DNA of 22,809 nucleotides from a virus, in IMG/VR virus record IMGVR_UViG_3300025727_000636, positions 1 to 22,809 of that record; one strand, written 5' to 3'. Position numbers and translations under genes: made by a program. Below are positions 1-7,170 of this stretch, piece by piece. Positions within the stretch are counted from its first letter, which is position 1. Every line of letters starts with the position of its first letter. Below the pieces are notes generated by a model. That model ran no database searches, was not told where the DNA came from, and saw nothing but the letters and a program-made list of their open reading frames with translations.

Positions 1-2
1 AC

Positions 3-164
3 TTTTTTACAGAACAAGATTTGGATAAAATATTGGTAAAATCTGGTGAATCATATTTATATTATAGAAATAAGTTTATTTATCAGTTTCAGGAAGAGAT
101 AAATAAGATTTACAAAAAGATAAGTATCAATAAAGTTATTAATGATATAAAGAAACAAATATAA
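3..164 (+). CDS. C-terminal end of an unrecognised gene (partial)
   Basis: An open frame runs from the left edge of the window to a TAA at 162-164 and gives the last 53 residues of a protein whose start lies outside. The visible part is rich in Lys, Ile, Tyr and Asn and ends in KKQI. It contains no motif I recognise and looks helical and basic. The following zinc-ribbon gene starts 10 bases downstream behind a strong AAAGGAG ribosome binding site, so the two probably share a transcript. No function can be assigned from this fragment. The frame is credible because it has no internal stop, shows the same codon use as its neighbours, and fits the tight spacing of the window. Confidence 0.6.
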   Translation, partial: FFTEQDLDKILVKSGESYLYYRNKFIYQFQEEINKIYKKISINKVINDIKKQI

Positions 165-174
165 AGGAGTTAAA

Positions 175-447
175 ATGAGTACAAAACCACAAAGACAGTT
201 CCAACAGCCACGACAAGCACAACCACAGGTAGATTTATCGAAAGCAGATACCGTACGGTGTGATGATCCTGAATGTAATAATGTGTTGTTTATACAATCC
301 ACGATAATAAAAAGATTATCAGCAATTGTATCACCAACAGGAAAAGAAGCATTAGTACCGATTGATGTTTATAGTTGTGGAAATTGTGGAAAAGTTCCAA
401 AGACAATGTTACAAGGAACTGGTTTAGATTTAGATAGTGATACATAA
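175..447 (+). CDS. Small phage zinc-ribbon protein
   Basis: This 90-residue protein has a Gln/Pro-rich, probably disordered N-terminus (residues 1-20). A Cys4 zinc ribbon follows: C29 and C34 (CX4C) and C68 and C71 (CX2C, in YSCGNCGK). The segment between the pairs carries SPTGKEALVP, a stretch I associate with a conserved small protein of T4-like marine phages. The ATG at 175 sits behind AAAGGAG at 164-170, an excellent ribosome binding site. Such ribbons bind Zn and usually act in protein or nucleic-acid contacts; the exact role of this one is unknown. The next gene begins 2 bases after the stop. The zinc-ribbon call is firm, the phage-family match is from memory. Confidence 0.75.
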   Translation: MSTKPQRQFQQPRQAQPQVDLSKADTVRCDDPECNNVLFIQSTIIKRLSAIVSPTGKEALVPIDVYSCGNCGKVPKTMLQGTGLDLDSDT

Positions 448-449
448 TT

Positions 450-893
450 TTGTATTACAAGATAGATTTAAGTAATTACGAACCAAAAGAAGTTCAAAAG
501 TATCAAGAGTTTACAAACTACAATGATATTCATTCAGAACAGATACAAGTAGTATCAGAAGAGTTAGATAACTTCAAAGATTCATTTGGACGGCCTTGGA
601 AACAATGGGATTTAACGGAATTAAAACAAAGATTAAAAGACAATTGGACATTTTATTTAACTGAGTGTGGTTGGTGTTTTATAGATTGGAATAGAAAATA
701 TCCTTATTTATGTAATCGTTATATAATGCCAGAATATAGAAACAAAGGATTGGGAAGTGATTTAGTATGGTTGAGATGTAATGAAATCGTTAAACAAGGG
801 TATAATTACGCATCAATTAAATTAGAAGATTGGAATACACCAGCATTATCAGTTATGAAAGAAAATATTTTTACAGAAATAAAAGGAATATGA
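450..893 (+). CDS. GNAT-family N-acetyltransferase, TTG start
   Basis: This 147-residue protein carries the acetyl-CoA binding signature of the GNAT fold at residues 91-105 (YIMPEYRNKGLGSDL, with R97, G100 and G102 forming the R-x-x-G-x-G loop). It is followed by the expected helix and the beta5 region (YASIKLEDWNTPAL). It would transfer an acetyl group from acetyl-CoA to an amine; the acceptor is unknown. There is no ATG before residue 93, so the start has to be the TTG at 450, two bases after the zinc-ribbon stop (ATT at 447 is the only other option before an in-frame stop). I see no clear Shine-Dalgarno sequence, so it may depend on coupling to the upstream gene. Phage GNATs are often auxiliary genes; nothing here shows the target. 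Confidence 0.75.
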   Translation: MYYKIDLSNYEPKEVQKYQEFTNYNDIHSEQIQVVSEELDNFKDSFGRPWKQWDLTELKQRLKDNWTFYLTECGWCFIDWNRKYPYLCNRYIMPEYRNKGLGSDLVWLRCNEIVKQGYNYASIKLEDWNTPALSVMKENIFTEIKGI

Positions 894-912
894 TATTTAT
901 AAGTGTATACAA
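894..912 (+). promoter_or_regulatory. AT-rich gap with TATTTAT and TATACAA, possible promoter
   Basis: The 43-base gap between the acetyltransferase gene and the Hint-domain gene begins with TATTTATA, followed by TATACAA at 906-912. TATTTAT also occurs in the gaps before the genes at 7171 and 10405, and in two of the three cases it lies 43 bases ahead of the start codon. In such AT-rich DNA this could be chance. It does not match a T4 late promoter (TATAAATA) in this orientation. Confidence 0.2.
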
Positions 913-936
913 ACTTCCAAATTAAGGATATAAATT

Positions 937-2697
937 ATGGCAAATTATGATTCAACAATATATAGTGGTTCTTTACGAGACAAAAGTTTAGAAGTTGCTA
1001 ATCTTTTTACTCAAAGTGAACATTGGATTGGTGAGCAAACCAATGAGGGTATTTTGGGTATGTATGATTGGATGGCACACGATGGTGATATATATTTAGC
1101 AGAAATAAATACTCATTTACGAATGAGAAATATAGATACTAATTGGGTAGATTTTGATGCATTAAATACTTTTTTAGGTAGTGGTGGTTATAATAAACTT
1201 TGTGTTGTTTGTGATAATACTGAAGTTGGAGCAAAACCACAAGATGGATTTTTAACACATTTGAGTTCAAGTGTATCTTCTGCTGATATAGAATATGAGA
1301 AAATATTAGTAGACCCATATCCAGTTGTTATCCCAGAAATTTCTTCATCTGATTCAAATGTTTTTGTGATGAAAATTGCATTTGATACTAATAATTCAAT
1401 CTGTACTTATTCTGGAAATAAATATTATTTTAATAATTATGTAAGCTCTTCTGGATTGTATAGTTATCAACCAAGAAAATATACAGATTTACCAGCAGAT
1501 TTTAGTAATGGAGCAGGTGTTCCAGATGTTGTGGTGAAAATACCCAATGCAGATTTAAAAAGGGGTAATTACTTTTTTGATTTGAATGATGCTACTACGG
1601 GTTCACTTTCAGATTATGTTGATTTAGGATATGTAGTGGAAGAATATATTGTTCCAGATACACTTGTAGGTTCATTACAAACAGATGTTATTCGAGGGTT
1701 GGTTTTACACACAACTGCTTCAAGTGTTTACTTAACTTCAGATTCATCTGATTTAAGAGGATACTCATGTAGAAAAACACCAGTTGTTAGTGGTAGTAAT
1801 CAGTATAAAATAAGTTATGCACATAACCCTGATACTTTTATAACGGGAACACCAATTAGAATGCATGATGGTAGTAGTAAAGATATTGAAGATATTCAAA
1901 TTGGAGATATTGTACAATCTTATAATATTCCTGGACAACCAGAAGATACAGCAGGCCCATTTCAATTAAGTAATATGTGGAGTTGGACAACTTCATCTAT
2001 AGAAAATGCTGAACTTACAAGTTCAGTTGTAACTGGATTTAGTAGTGATGAATTAGATAAATATTATCTTATTAATAGTTCATATAAAATAGGAACTGGG
2101 GCATCACTTTTTATAAAATCAGGTTCAGAGTATAGTTTTAAAATGCCTGAATATGTTGAGACTGGAATGAAAATTTTAAGTAGTTCTGAAGAGGAAATTA
2201 ATATAGATAGTATATCGTTAGTAAATGAAAAAACTACTTTTTATTCCTTAGATGTTGAAGAGATTGATACATACTTTGGTTCAGACATTCTTGTTCATAA
2301 TTTACCACCATGTTTCGTTGGTGGAACTCAAATTCAAATGCATGAAGGAGTAAAATCTATTGAAGAGGTAGAGATAGGTGATATTGTTAAATCATTTGAT
2401 GTAGGAACAAGTTCAGTTGTTGATTCTAAAGTAACAAAAACATATGTACATACTGATAGATATTATATGATTTTAAATGGAAATATTAAAACTACTTCTG
2501 TTCATCCATTTTATATTGATGGTAAGTGGGTAGAGGCTGGTGATTTATCAATTGGTGATAAAATACTTCATGTAGATGGATTGGAACATACTATTGAAAC
2601 TATTGAGTTGAGTGATGAACAGGTTACTGTATATAATTTTGAAGTAGATGGAACACATAATTATTATGCTGAGGGTTACTTAGTGCATAATAAATAA
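937..2697 (+). CDS. Large protein with two tandem C-terminal Hint domains
   Basis: This 586-residue protein has an N-terminal part (about 1-298) I do not recognise. It is rich in Ser, Asn, Asp and Tyr and predicted beta-strand, as in many phage structural or tail-associated proteins. The C-terminal half holds two Hint modules in series. The first spans about 300-455 (TFITGT ... ILVHN) and the second 459-586 (CFVGGT ... TTSVHPFY ... YLVHNK). The second keeps the nucleophile C459, the block-B His H523 and the terminal His-Asn pair H584-N585, so it should be able to cleave its own backbone. The first has Thr300 in place of Cys and lacks the block-B His. Neither HN pair is followed by Cys, Ser or Thr, so cleavage rather than splicing is expected. 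Start: ATG 937 behind AAGGAT. An oxygenase/radical SAM block follows 15 bases after the stop. The Hint call is firm; a structural role is inference. Confidence 0.8.
   Translation: MANYDSTIYSGSLRDKSLEVANLFTQSEHWIGEQTNEGILGMYDWMAHDGDIYLAEINTHLRMRNIDTNWVDFDALNTFLGSGGYNKLCVVCDNTEVGAKPQDGFLTHLSSSVSSADIEYEKILVDPYPVVIPEISSSDSNVFVMKIAFDTNNSICTYSGNKYYFNNYVSSSGLYSYQPRKYTDLPADFSNGAGVPDVVVKIPNADLKRGNYFFDLNDATTGSLSDYVDLGYVVEEYIVPDTLVGSLQTDVIRGLVLHTTASSVYLTSDSSDLRGYSCRKTPVVSGSNQYKISYAHNPDTFITGTPIRMHDGSSKDIEDIQIGDIVQSYNIPGQPEDTAGPFQLSNMWSWTTSSIENAELTSSVVTGFSSDELDKYYLINSSYKIGTGASLFIKSGSEYSFKMPEYVETGMKILSSSEEEINIDSISLVNEKTTFYSLDVEEIDTYFGSDILVHNLPPCFVGGTQIQMHEGVKSIEEVEIGDIVKSFDVGTSSVVDSKVTKTYVHTDRYYMILNGNIKTTSVHPFYIDGKWVEAGDLSIGDKILHVDGLEHTIETIELSDEQVTVYNFEVDGTHNYYAEGYLVHNK
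1834..2301 (+). other. Hint domain 1 (degenerate), residues 300-455
   Basis: Residues T300-F-I-T-G-T305 align with the start of the second Hint module (C459-F-V-G-G-T464), and both continue into an IEDIQIGDIV / IEEVEIGDIV strand. The catalytic Cys is Thr here. At the position of TTSVHPF in module 2, module 1 reads GTGASLF, without His. The closing ILVHN (H454-N455) is kept. The module therefore probably keeps the fold but has lost the N-terminal cleavage chemistry. Confidence 0.7.
2311..2694 (+). other. Hint domain 2 (intact), residues 459-586
   Basis: The module starts exactly at C459 (CFVGGT), has the block-B motif TTSVHPFY with H523, the WVEAGDLSIGDKI strand, and ends YNFEVDGTHNYYAEG-YLVHNK. 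H584-N585 is followed only by Lys and the stop codon, so Asn cyclisation would trim one residue. Thioester chemistry at C459 could instead release or ligate the preceding 458 residues. Confidence 0.75.
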
Positions 2698-2711
2698 CTT
2701 TAATATAAAGT
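2697..2711 (+). promoter_or_regulatory. Small inverted repeat covering the ribosome binding region
   Basis: ACTTTA-ATA-TAAAGT is a perfect 6-base inverted repeat with a 3-base loop. It lies between the stop of the Hint gene and the ATG at 2713. Only one G-C pair is present, so it is weak and not a terminator. If it forms, it would cover the only Shine-Dalgarno-like bases (AAAG) of the SGNH gene. Confidence 0.25.
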
Positions 2712-2712
2712 A

Positions 2713-3228
2713 ATGGTTTTAAATAAAAAAATTCTATATGTGAATGGTTGTAGTTGGGTTGAGGGAGATGAACTTAAATTTAAAAAGAAATCGAGATTTA
2801 GTCATTTATTATCAGATGAATTAAATTTAAAAGAAATAAATTTGGCAATATGTGGTTGTAGTAATGAGACAATCATAGTTAATACTATGAAGTGGATTTA
2901 TAAGAATCAAAAACTTCTTAATGAAACGATATTTATTGTAGGATTTACTGCTGAAAGTCGTTCTAAATATGATTGGGAAATGTATGATATAATTTTATTT
3001 CAGGCATTTTTACAATCACTTGGAGTAGAACACATATTATTTTTTTCATTTGGTAAAACACAAAAAGATTTAAATATTAATAATTTTACAGACAAAGCTT
3101 TTTATGAGGTTATAACACAAGATAAAAATAGTTTAGATGAGGTTTTTTGTGAAAATGGACATCCAAATGAAAAAGGACATAGAATTTTTGCAGATTATTT
3201 AAAAGGATGGATAGATGAATCAGAATAA
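2713..3228 (+). CDS. SGNH/GDSL-like hydrolase
   Basis: This 171-residue protein shows the layout of the SGNH hydrolase fold. A first strand ends in VNGCSW, where S14 takes the place of the GDSx nucleophile. GCSNETI follows at the block-II position (Gly/Asn oxyanion region). A C-terminal GHPNEKGHRIFADYL matches block V, with H150 followed by P151-N152 as in D-x-x-H-P-N; the usual Asp is Glu (E147). Family members are esterases, lipases or carbohydrate O-acyl-esterases; the substrate here cannot be told. It lies just after the Hint gene and overlaps the first oxygenase gene by 14 bases, so it is probably part of the same modification block. O-deacylation of a glycan is one reasonable guess. There is no signal peptide, so it should act in the cytoplasm or on the virion. 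Confidence 0.65.
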   Translation: MVLNKKILYVNGCSWVEGDELKFKKKSRFSHLLSDELNLKEINLAICGCSNETIIVNTMKWIYKNQKLLNETIFIVGFTAESRSKYDWEMYDIILFQAFLQSLGVEHILFFSFGKTQKDLNINNFTDKAFYEVITQDKNSLDEVFCENGHPNEKGHRIFADYLKGWIDESE

Positions 3229-3817
3229 TAATTGGCAGTGGTATATGAGTAAACCAGATTTTCTCACAAATGATGAGTGTGATGAGTTGGTTGAAAGAAT
3301 AAAGAATACCGAAAAAAGTGAACAAGGTTGTTTAGATGACCACTTTGGTGATGATCACAATACAGATTTTAGAGATGTTACAGAATGGTATTTACACAAA
3401 GATATGAGAGATTATGTTGTAGGGGATTATAGTTCATTACAACAGAAATTATTTATTGCGGCTAAGATGTGTAATCATTTATCTTGGAATCTTCATATAC
3501 AAGAACCAGAAAATAATATAAAATTGATTGAATATAAATCAGATAATTTTTACACATGGCATTCAGATTTTAATAATGGTAAGAGTTCAAGAAGAAAATT
3601 AGTTACAATACTTCAATTATCAGCTCCAAGCGAATATGAAGGTGGTTCTACACAATTAGCAATACAAGACCCAAAGACTTTAGAATTTTATGAAATGCCA
3701 AAAGAAAAAGGAACATTATTAATATTTTGTCCATTGTTATTTCACAGAGTTACACCAGTTACAAGTGGTGTTAGATATTCATTACAAGAATTTATAATAG
3801 GAAATACTTTTGTATAA
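3215..3817 (+). CDS. 2OG-Fe(II) dioxygenase (copy 1 of 3)
   Basis: This 200-residue protein has the double-stranded beta-helix signature of 2-oxoglutarate/Fe(II) oxygenases of the prolyl-4-hydroxylase-like type. The iron ligands are H116 and D118 (YTWHSDF) and H177 (FHRVTP), and R187 (GVRYSL) would bind the 2-oxoglutarate carboxylate. The N-terminus has the usual FLTNDECDELVERI helix. It would hydroxylate a protein, nucleotide or small molecule using O2; the substrate is unknown. ATG 3215 lies inside the end of the SGNH gene, and its own end supplies the TTG start of the next oxygenase, so the three genes are coupled. It is a divergent paralogue of the genes at 3810 and 6550. The family call is strong. 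Confidence 0.88.
   Translation: MNQNNNWQWYMSKPDFLTNDECDELVERIKNTEKSEQGCLDDHFGDDHNTDFRDVTEWYLHKDMRDYVVGDYSSLQQKLFIAAKMCNHLSWNLHIQEPENNIKLIEYKSDNFYTWHSDFNNGKSSRRKLVTILQLSAPSEYEGGSTQLAIQDPKTLEFYEMPKEKGTLLIFCPLLFHRVTPVTSGVRYSLQEFIIGNTFV
3799..3812 (+). promoter_or_regulatory. Ribosome binding site and TTG start of oxygenase copy 2
   Basis: AGGA at 3799-3802 lies 7 bases before TTG 3810-3812, which opens the next frame inside the last codons of the preceding gene (stop TAA 3815-3817). No ATG occurs in the new frame until residue 57, in the middle of the fold, so this site decides for TTG. Confidence 0.6.
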
Positions 3818-4400
3818 ACCAATAGATATAGATACTCTTAAAAAAAATCCATCATTTAGATGGTGGTTAACAAGAGATAATTTCTTTACTGAAGATGAAT
3901 GTAATGAAGTACGAAAATATATTGATAATAATGCAAAACCAAAAGTAGGTTCGTATTCTATTGTTGAAGAACAACCAATGATGGACGATGAGATTTGTAA
4001 GTTAAACATTGCTGATATTGAAGAACAAAAATATTTAGATAAAATTTGGAGTTTGATTGAAATAGCCAACACGACATCTTTCAAATATAATATTTCAGGT
4101 ATATATAAAAATAAACTTATGGGGCATAGATATGATGGAGAGGACTGGTATACACCACATTCAGATTTCCATCCCATTGATCCTTTTACTGTAGTTAAGT
4201 TAACTATAATTATATTTTTAAGTAATGAGGGAGTGGATTATCAAGGTGGTGAATTTAAGTTTTTCGATGGTACACACATTGAATCAAGAAAGGGCAGGGC
4301 TTTAATATTTCCATCATTTTATGGACATGAAGTAAAACCAATTACAAATGGACATAGATATTCTTTAGTTACTTGGGCTGTAGGAGATACTTTTGTGTGA
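3810..4400 (+). CDS. 2OG-Fe(II) dioxygenase (copy 2 of 3), TTG start
   Basis: This 196-residue oxygenase has iron ligands H117 and D119 (YTPHSDF) and H173 (YGHEVKP), with R183 (GHRYSL) for 2-oxoglutarate. It shares with copy 1 the N-terminal FFTEDECNEV helix, the GGEF-type strand before the distal ligand (YQGGEFKF against YEGGSTQL) and the C-terminal G-[DN]-T-F-V ending. The TTG start overlaps the previous gene by 8 bases. Its own TGA overlaps the ATG of the radical SAM gene (TGATG), a classic coupling junction. A tandem duplication with copy 1 is the likely origin. The substrate is unknown; the neighbouring radical SAM enzyme suggests they act on the same product. Confidence 0.87.
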   Translation: MYKPIDIDTLKKNPSFRWWLTRDNFFTEDECNEVRKYIDNNAKPKVGSYSIVEEQPMMDDEICKLNIADIEEQKYLDKIWSLIEIANTTSFKYNISGIYKNKLMGHRYDGEDWYTPHSDFHPIDPFTVVKLTIIIFLSNEGVDYQGGEFKFFDGTHIESRKGRALIFPSFYGHEVKPITNGHRYSLVTWAVGDTFV

Positions 4401-6550
4401 TGAAAAAAGAAGATTTAAAAATAGCATTATGTATTTGTCCACAATGGTCTATAGCAACACCTTCATTTGCATTAGGTAGTTTAAATACAGCCTTAACGGA
4501 GGCAGGTTTTAATTCAACTCAATATGATATTAATATGATGAGTTCATTGTATTTAAAAAATAATCATAAAGAGTATTTCAAAAAATGGACACAAGATAAT
4601 CCCTGGAGTACAAAACAAGTTTTTTGGGAAGAAATTGTTCCATTGTTTCAAGAATTTTGGTTTGATATAATAAAAGAATTATCGGAATATGATGTAGTTA
4701 GTTTTACTACATATTCATCAAACATCATGACAACAGATTATCTTGCTCGTTATTTAAGACAAATTAATCCCAATATACATATATGGTATGGTGGTCCATT
4801 TTGTTGGTATGGTGAAAATGGTGGGTTAGTTGAAAGTTCTAAAAAATTCCAAACACAGGAAGGATATGGAGATATTCCAGGAAAAGGAAAGTATAGAGAA
4901 TTTATTGACATAGGTTGTGGTACAAATGAAGGAGAGAAAACCATTGTAGATTTAGCAACTGATTTAATAGAAACTGGAAGTTATGAAAATACAAGTGGAA
5001 TTTGGAAGTGGGATAAGTTAAGACCATCATTTGCAACGGCATTACTACCAGGTCGTAGTGGTAGAACCCCAGTTTATACTGGCAATTTACAGATAATGAA
5101 TTTGAATACTTTAAGTACACCAACTTGGAGTGAAGAAGTTTTAAAAGGTTATACTGAAATTAGAAAAGAAGATAAAACATCAGATTTTGGCCCAAAGTTG
5201 ACAGTACCAATTCAAGGTTCGAGAGGATGTACTTTTAAATGTACTTTTTGTAGTGAGACTCGATTGTATAGATACAGAAGTCCTGAAAAGTTAATTGAAG
5301 ATATAACAAAATTAAATAAAGAATATGGAGTTGAAAATTTTTGGTTTACAGATTCATTGATAAATGGTTCAATAAGTAATTATAAAAAATTTGTTGATGT
5401 ATTGAATGACTTAATTGACAAGGGAGAATTACCAAAAATAAGATACGGTGGTTATTTTAGAACTCATAAAAAAATGAATGAGAAGTTTTTAGATGAATCA
5501 AGAAAATCTGGATTGGTTTATATGAATATTGGAGTAGAGAATGGAGTTCCAAAAACTTTAGCACTAATGGAAAAGAACCAAACTCCTGATGTTATTAAAA
5601 TGTATTTAGATGCAGTTACAAAAGATGATAAAATTGCATTTGATGCGGGATGGATACCTGGATATCCAAGAGAAACTACTGTTGATTTTATAAGTAGTTT
5701 AAAGTTTTTGTTTGATACTAAACATAATTTTAAATGTGATGTTGAAAAATCTGGTAGAATTAATTTAATGAAAGGTACAGATGCCTTAGTGGATACACCA
5801 CTTGATACAGAAAGAGATGTTTTTGATATCTCAAAGGATGAAAATTTACTTAAAAATTGGATAAGTAATGATTATAGAAATAACATTTTTAGTAGACATT
5901 TAAGAGCACATTTAACAGATTTATTCTTGAATATTTTTAAAATAAATCAAAGAGGATTGGTTAAAGATGAAGATATGTCAAAACCAATTGGTGAGGCTCA
6001 AGATGAAACTATGCCAAAGGCTCAATCATGGGCAATGGATACATCATTTTATAATTTTCAAAGTGATGGAAGTAACAGTAATGTTTCAGATGATAGTATT
6101 TTTAAAAACTCTTTTTTAACACCATCATCAGGAGAATCTTCTTTTAAAGAAATTTTAATAAATTCATTAATTGATGAAGTTAAAGGATTTGTATGGTTGA
6201 TATATAGTTTACAAAAGAATGTTAATTTAGAATTTGGTATGACAGATAATTTTAAAGTATTTAATTTAAAGGACACTTCGTTTATTATTAATATTAATTT
6301 TGAAACCAAACCAAATTCAGATTTTAATTTGAAAGTAGATTTTAAAATTAATGTAGATGAAGAAGATAGAAAGTATTTAAATATTAAAAATGTGAATGAA
6401 TTAGAATTGGATGAAACATTTGAAATAAGTGGTAATTTTGATAGGGATTATTCTGATAATAAAGTTGTTAACGATTTATATATGGATTCACTTAATGTAG
6501 ATAAATATAAAATAAATATAGCAAGAACTGCAACGACTGGAAGATATTAA
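4400..6550 (+). CDS. B12-binding-type radical SAM protein
   Basis: This is a 716-residue protein. Residues 1 to about 190 look like a cobalamin-binding Rossmann domain: SFALGSLNTALTEAGF, then YDVVSFTTYSSN, WYGGPF, and GCGTNEGEKTIVDL in the place of the usual GEGE loop. The radical SAM barrel follows, with the [4Fe-4S] cysteines C277, C281 and C284 (GCTFKCTFC, CX3CX2C) and the strands NFWFTDSLING and GLVYMNIGVENG. The last 230 or so residues are Asn/Asp/Ser-rich and beta-like and match nothing I know. The chemistry would be radical modification, often methylation, of an unactivated carbon. I place the start at ATG 4400, where it overlaps the TGA of oxygenase copy 2; a TTG at 4373 would run 27 bases into that gene. 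TAATG at 6548-6552 links it to oxygenase copy 3. The substrate is unknown. Confidence 0.85.
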   Translation: MKKEDLKIALCICPQWSIATPSFALGSLNTALTEAGFNSTQYDINMMSSLYLKNNHKEYFKKWTQDNPWSTKQVFWEEIVPLFQEFWFDIIKELSEYDVVSFTTYSSNIMTTDYLARYLRQINPNIHIWYGGPFCWYGENGGLVESSKKFQTQEGYGDIPGKGKYREFIDIGCGTNEGEKTIVDLATDLIETGSYENTSGIWKWDKLRPSFATALLPGRSGRTPVYTGNLQIMNLNTLSTPTWSEEVLKGYTEIRKEDKTSDFGPKLTVPIQGSRGCTFKCTFCSETRLYRYRSPEKLIEDITKLNKEYGVENFWFTDSLINGSISNYKKFVDVLNDLIDKGELPKIRYGGYFRTHKKMNEKFLDESRKSGLVYMNIGVENGVPKTLALMEKNQTPDVIKMYLDAVTKDDKIAFDAGWIPGYPRETTVDFISSLKFLFDTKHNFKCDVEKSGRINLMKGTDALVDTPLDTERDVFDISKDENLLKNWISNDYRNNIFSRHLRAHLTDLFLNIFKINQRGLVKDEDMSKPIGEAQDETMPKAQSWAMDTSFYNFQSDGSNSNVSDDSIFKNSFLTPSSGESSFKEILINSLIDEVKGFVWLIYSLQKNVNLEFGMTDNFKVFNLKDTSFIININFETKPNSDFNLKVDFKINVDEEDRKYLNIKNVNELELDETFEISGNFDRDYSDNKVVNDLYMDSLNVDKYKINIARTATTGRY

Positions 6551-7119
6551 TGATTACTAATGATAAATTTCAGTTTGTTATTCATAGAGATAATTTTCTA
6601 TCAGAAAGTCAATGTATAGAGTTAATTGAATATTTTGAAAGTAAAGAATCAAAAGATTCAGAACTTGCTGGAACTTATGATAAAAATTTACTTAATAAAG
6701 AAGTTCGTAATACAAGAGAACTTGTACTTGATGATGAAAAATTAACTAATAAATTAAAAATGGTTTTTGAATTGGCAAATGTTTCCACATACAATTATGA
6801 TATTAAAGAAATGGAAGAAGTTAAGTTATTAAAATATACACAAGGTGGTAGATACAAATGGCATACTGATAGTGGAGCAAAAGAAATTTCTACACGAAAA
6901 TTAACTGCTATTGTTCAGTTGAGTGATGGAAATAGTTATGATGGTGGAGATTTAGAATTTGGAATTACTAATGAAACTGGAGAAAGTAATTATACCGCTA
7001 CAAGAACACGAGGTAGTATAATTATATTTCCTGCATTTCTATCACATAGAATAACACCAATTACAAATGGAATACGATATTCACTAATTACATGGATGAA
7101 TGGTGATACTTGGAAATAA
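6550..7119 (+). CDS. 2OG-Fe(II) dioxygenase (copy 3 of 3)
   Basis: This 189-residue oxygenase has iron ligands H105 and D107 (YKWHTDS) and H166 (SHRITPITNG), with R176 (GIRYSL) as the 2-oxoglutarate-binding Arg. It shares the FLSESQCIELIEYF N-terminal helix, the YDGGDLEF strand and the GDTWK ending with the other two copies; the RITPITNG-RYSL block is especially close to theirs. It starts at ATG 6550, overlapping the radical SAM stop (TAATG), so it belongs to the same transcript and is probably made in similar amount. A 51-base gap follows, which ends the block. The reaction is hydroxylation or another oxidation coupled to 2-oxoglutarate decarboxylation; the substrate is unknown. Confidence 0.88.
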   Translation: MITNDKFQFVIHRDNFLSESQCIELIEYFESKESKDSELAGTYDKNLLNKEVRNTRELVLDDEKLTNKLKMVFELANVSTYNYDIKEMEEVKLLKYTQGGRYKWHTDSGAKEISTRKLTAIVQLSDGNSYDGGDLEFGITNETGESNYTATRTRGSIIIFPAFLSHRITPITNGIRYSLITWMNGDTWK

Positions 7120-7170
7120 ACACACAGTTTCAATTTATTTTAAACTATTTATATATATCAAAAGGTTATT
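7120..7170 (+). promoter_or_regulatory. Gap before the gp62 gene, possible promoter
   Basis: This 51-base AT-rich gap separates the oxygenase block from the replication gene. It contains TATTTATATATAT at 7146-7158 and AAAGG at 7161-7165, six bases before the start codon at 7171, which serves as ribosome binding site. A new transcript starting here is plausible, but no clear -35 box is visible. Confidence 0.3.

Noticed and set aside
57-302. Minus-strand open frames here and elsewhere (for example 1765-1965, 3782-4177, 9500-9817, 13802-14134)
   Set aside because: All lie antisense to strong + strand genes, have low-complexity hydrophobic translations typical of AT-rich shadow frames, and lack ribosome binding sites or motifs.
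928-935. TATAAATT as a T4-like late promoter
   Set aside because: It ends one base before the start codon, leaving no room for a transcript leader or ribosome binding site.
1030-1170. Possible ATP-grasp resemblance in the N-terminus of the Hint protein (LAEINTHLRMR)
   Set aside because: A single E-I-N-T stretch without the other ATP-grasp motifs; not enough to call.
1834-2694. A self-splicing intein in the Hint protein
   Set aside because: No Cys, Ser or Thr follows either His-Asn pair and there is no C-terminal extein after the second module, so splicing in cis is not expected.
4373-4399. Upstream TTG start for the radical SAM protein
   Set aside because: It would lie inside the end of the oxygenase gene; ATG 4400 gives a clean TGATG junction and a natural N-terminus.
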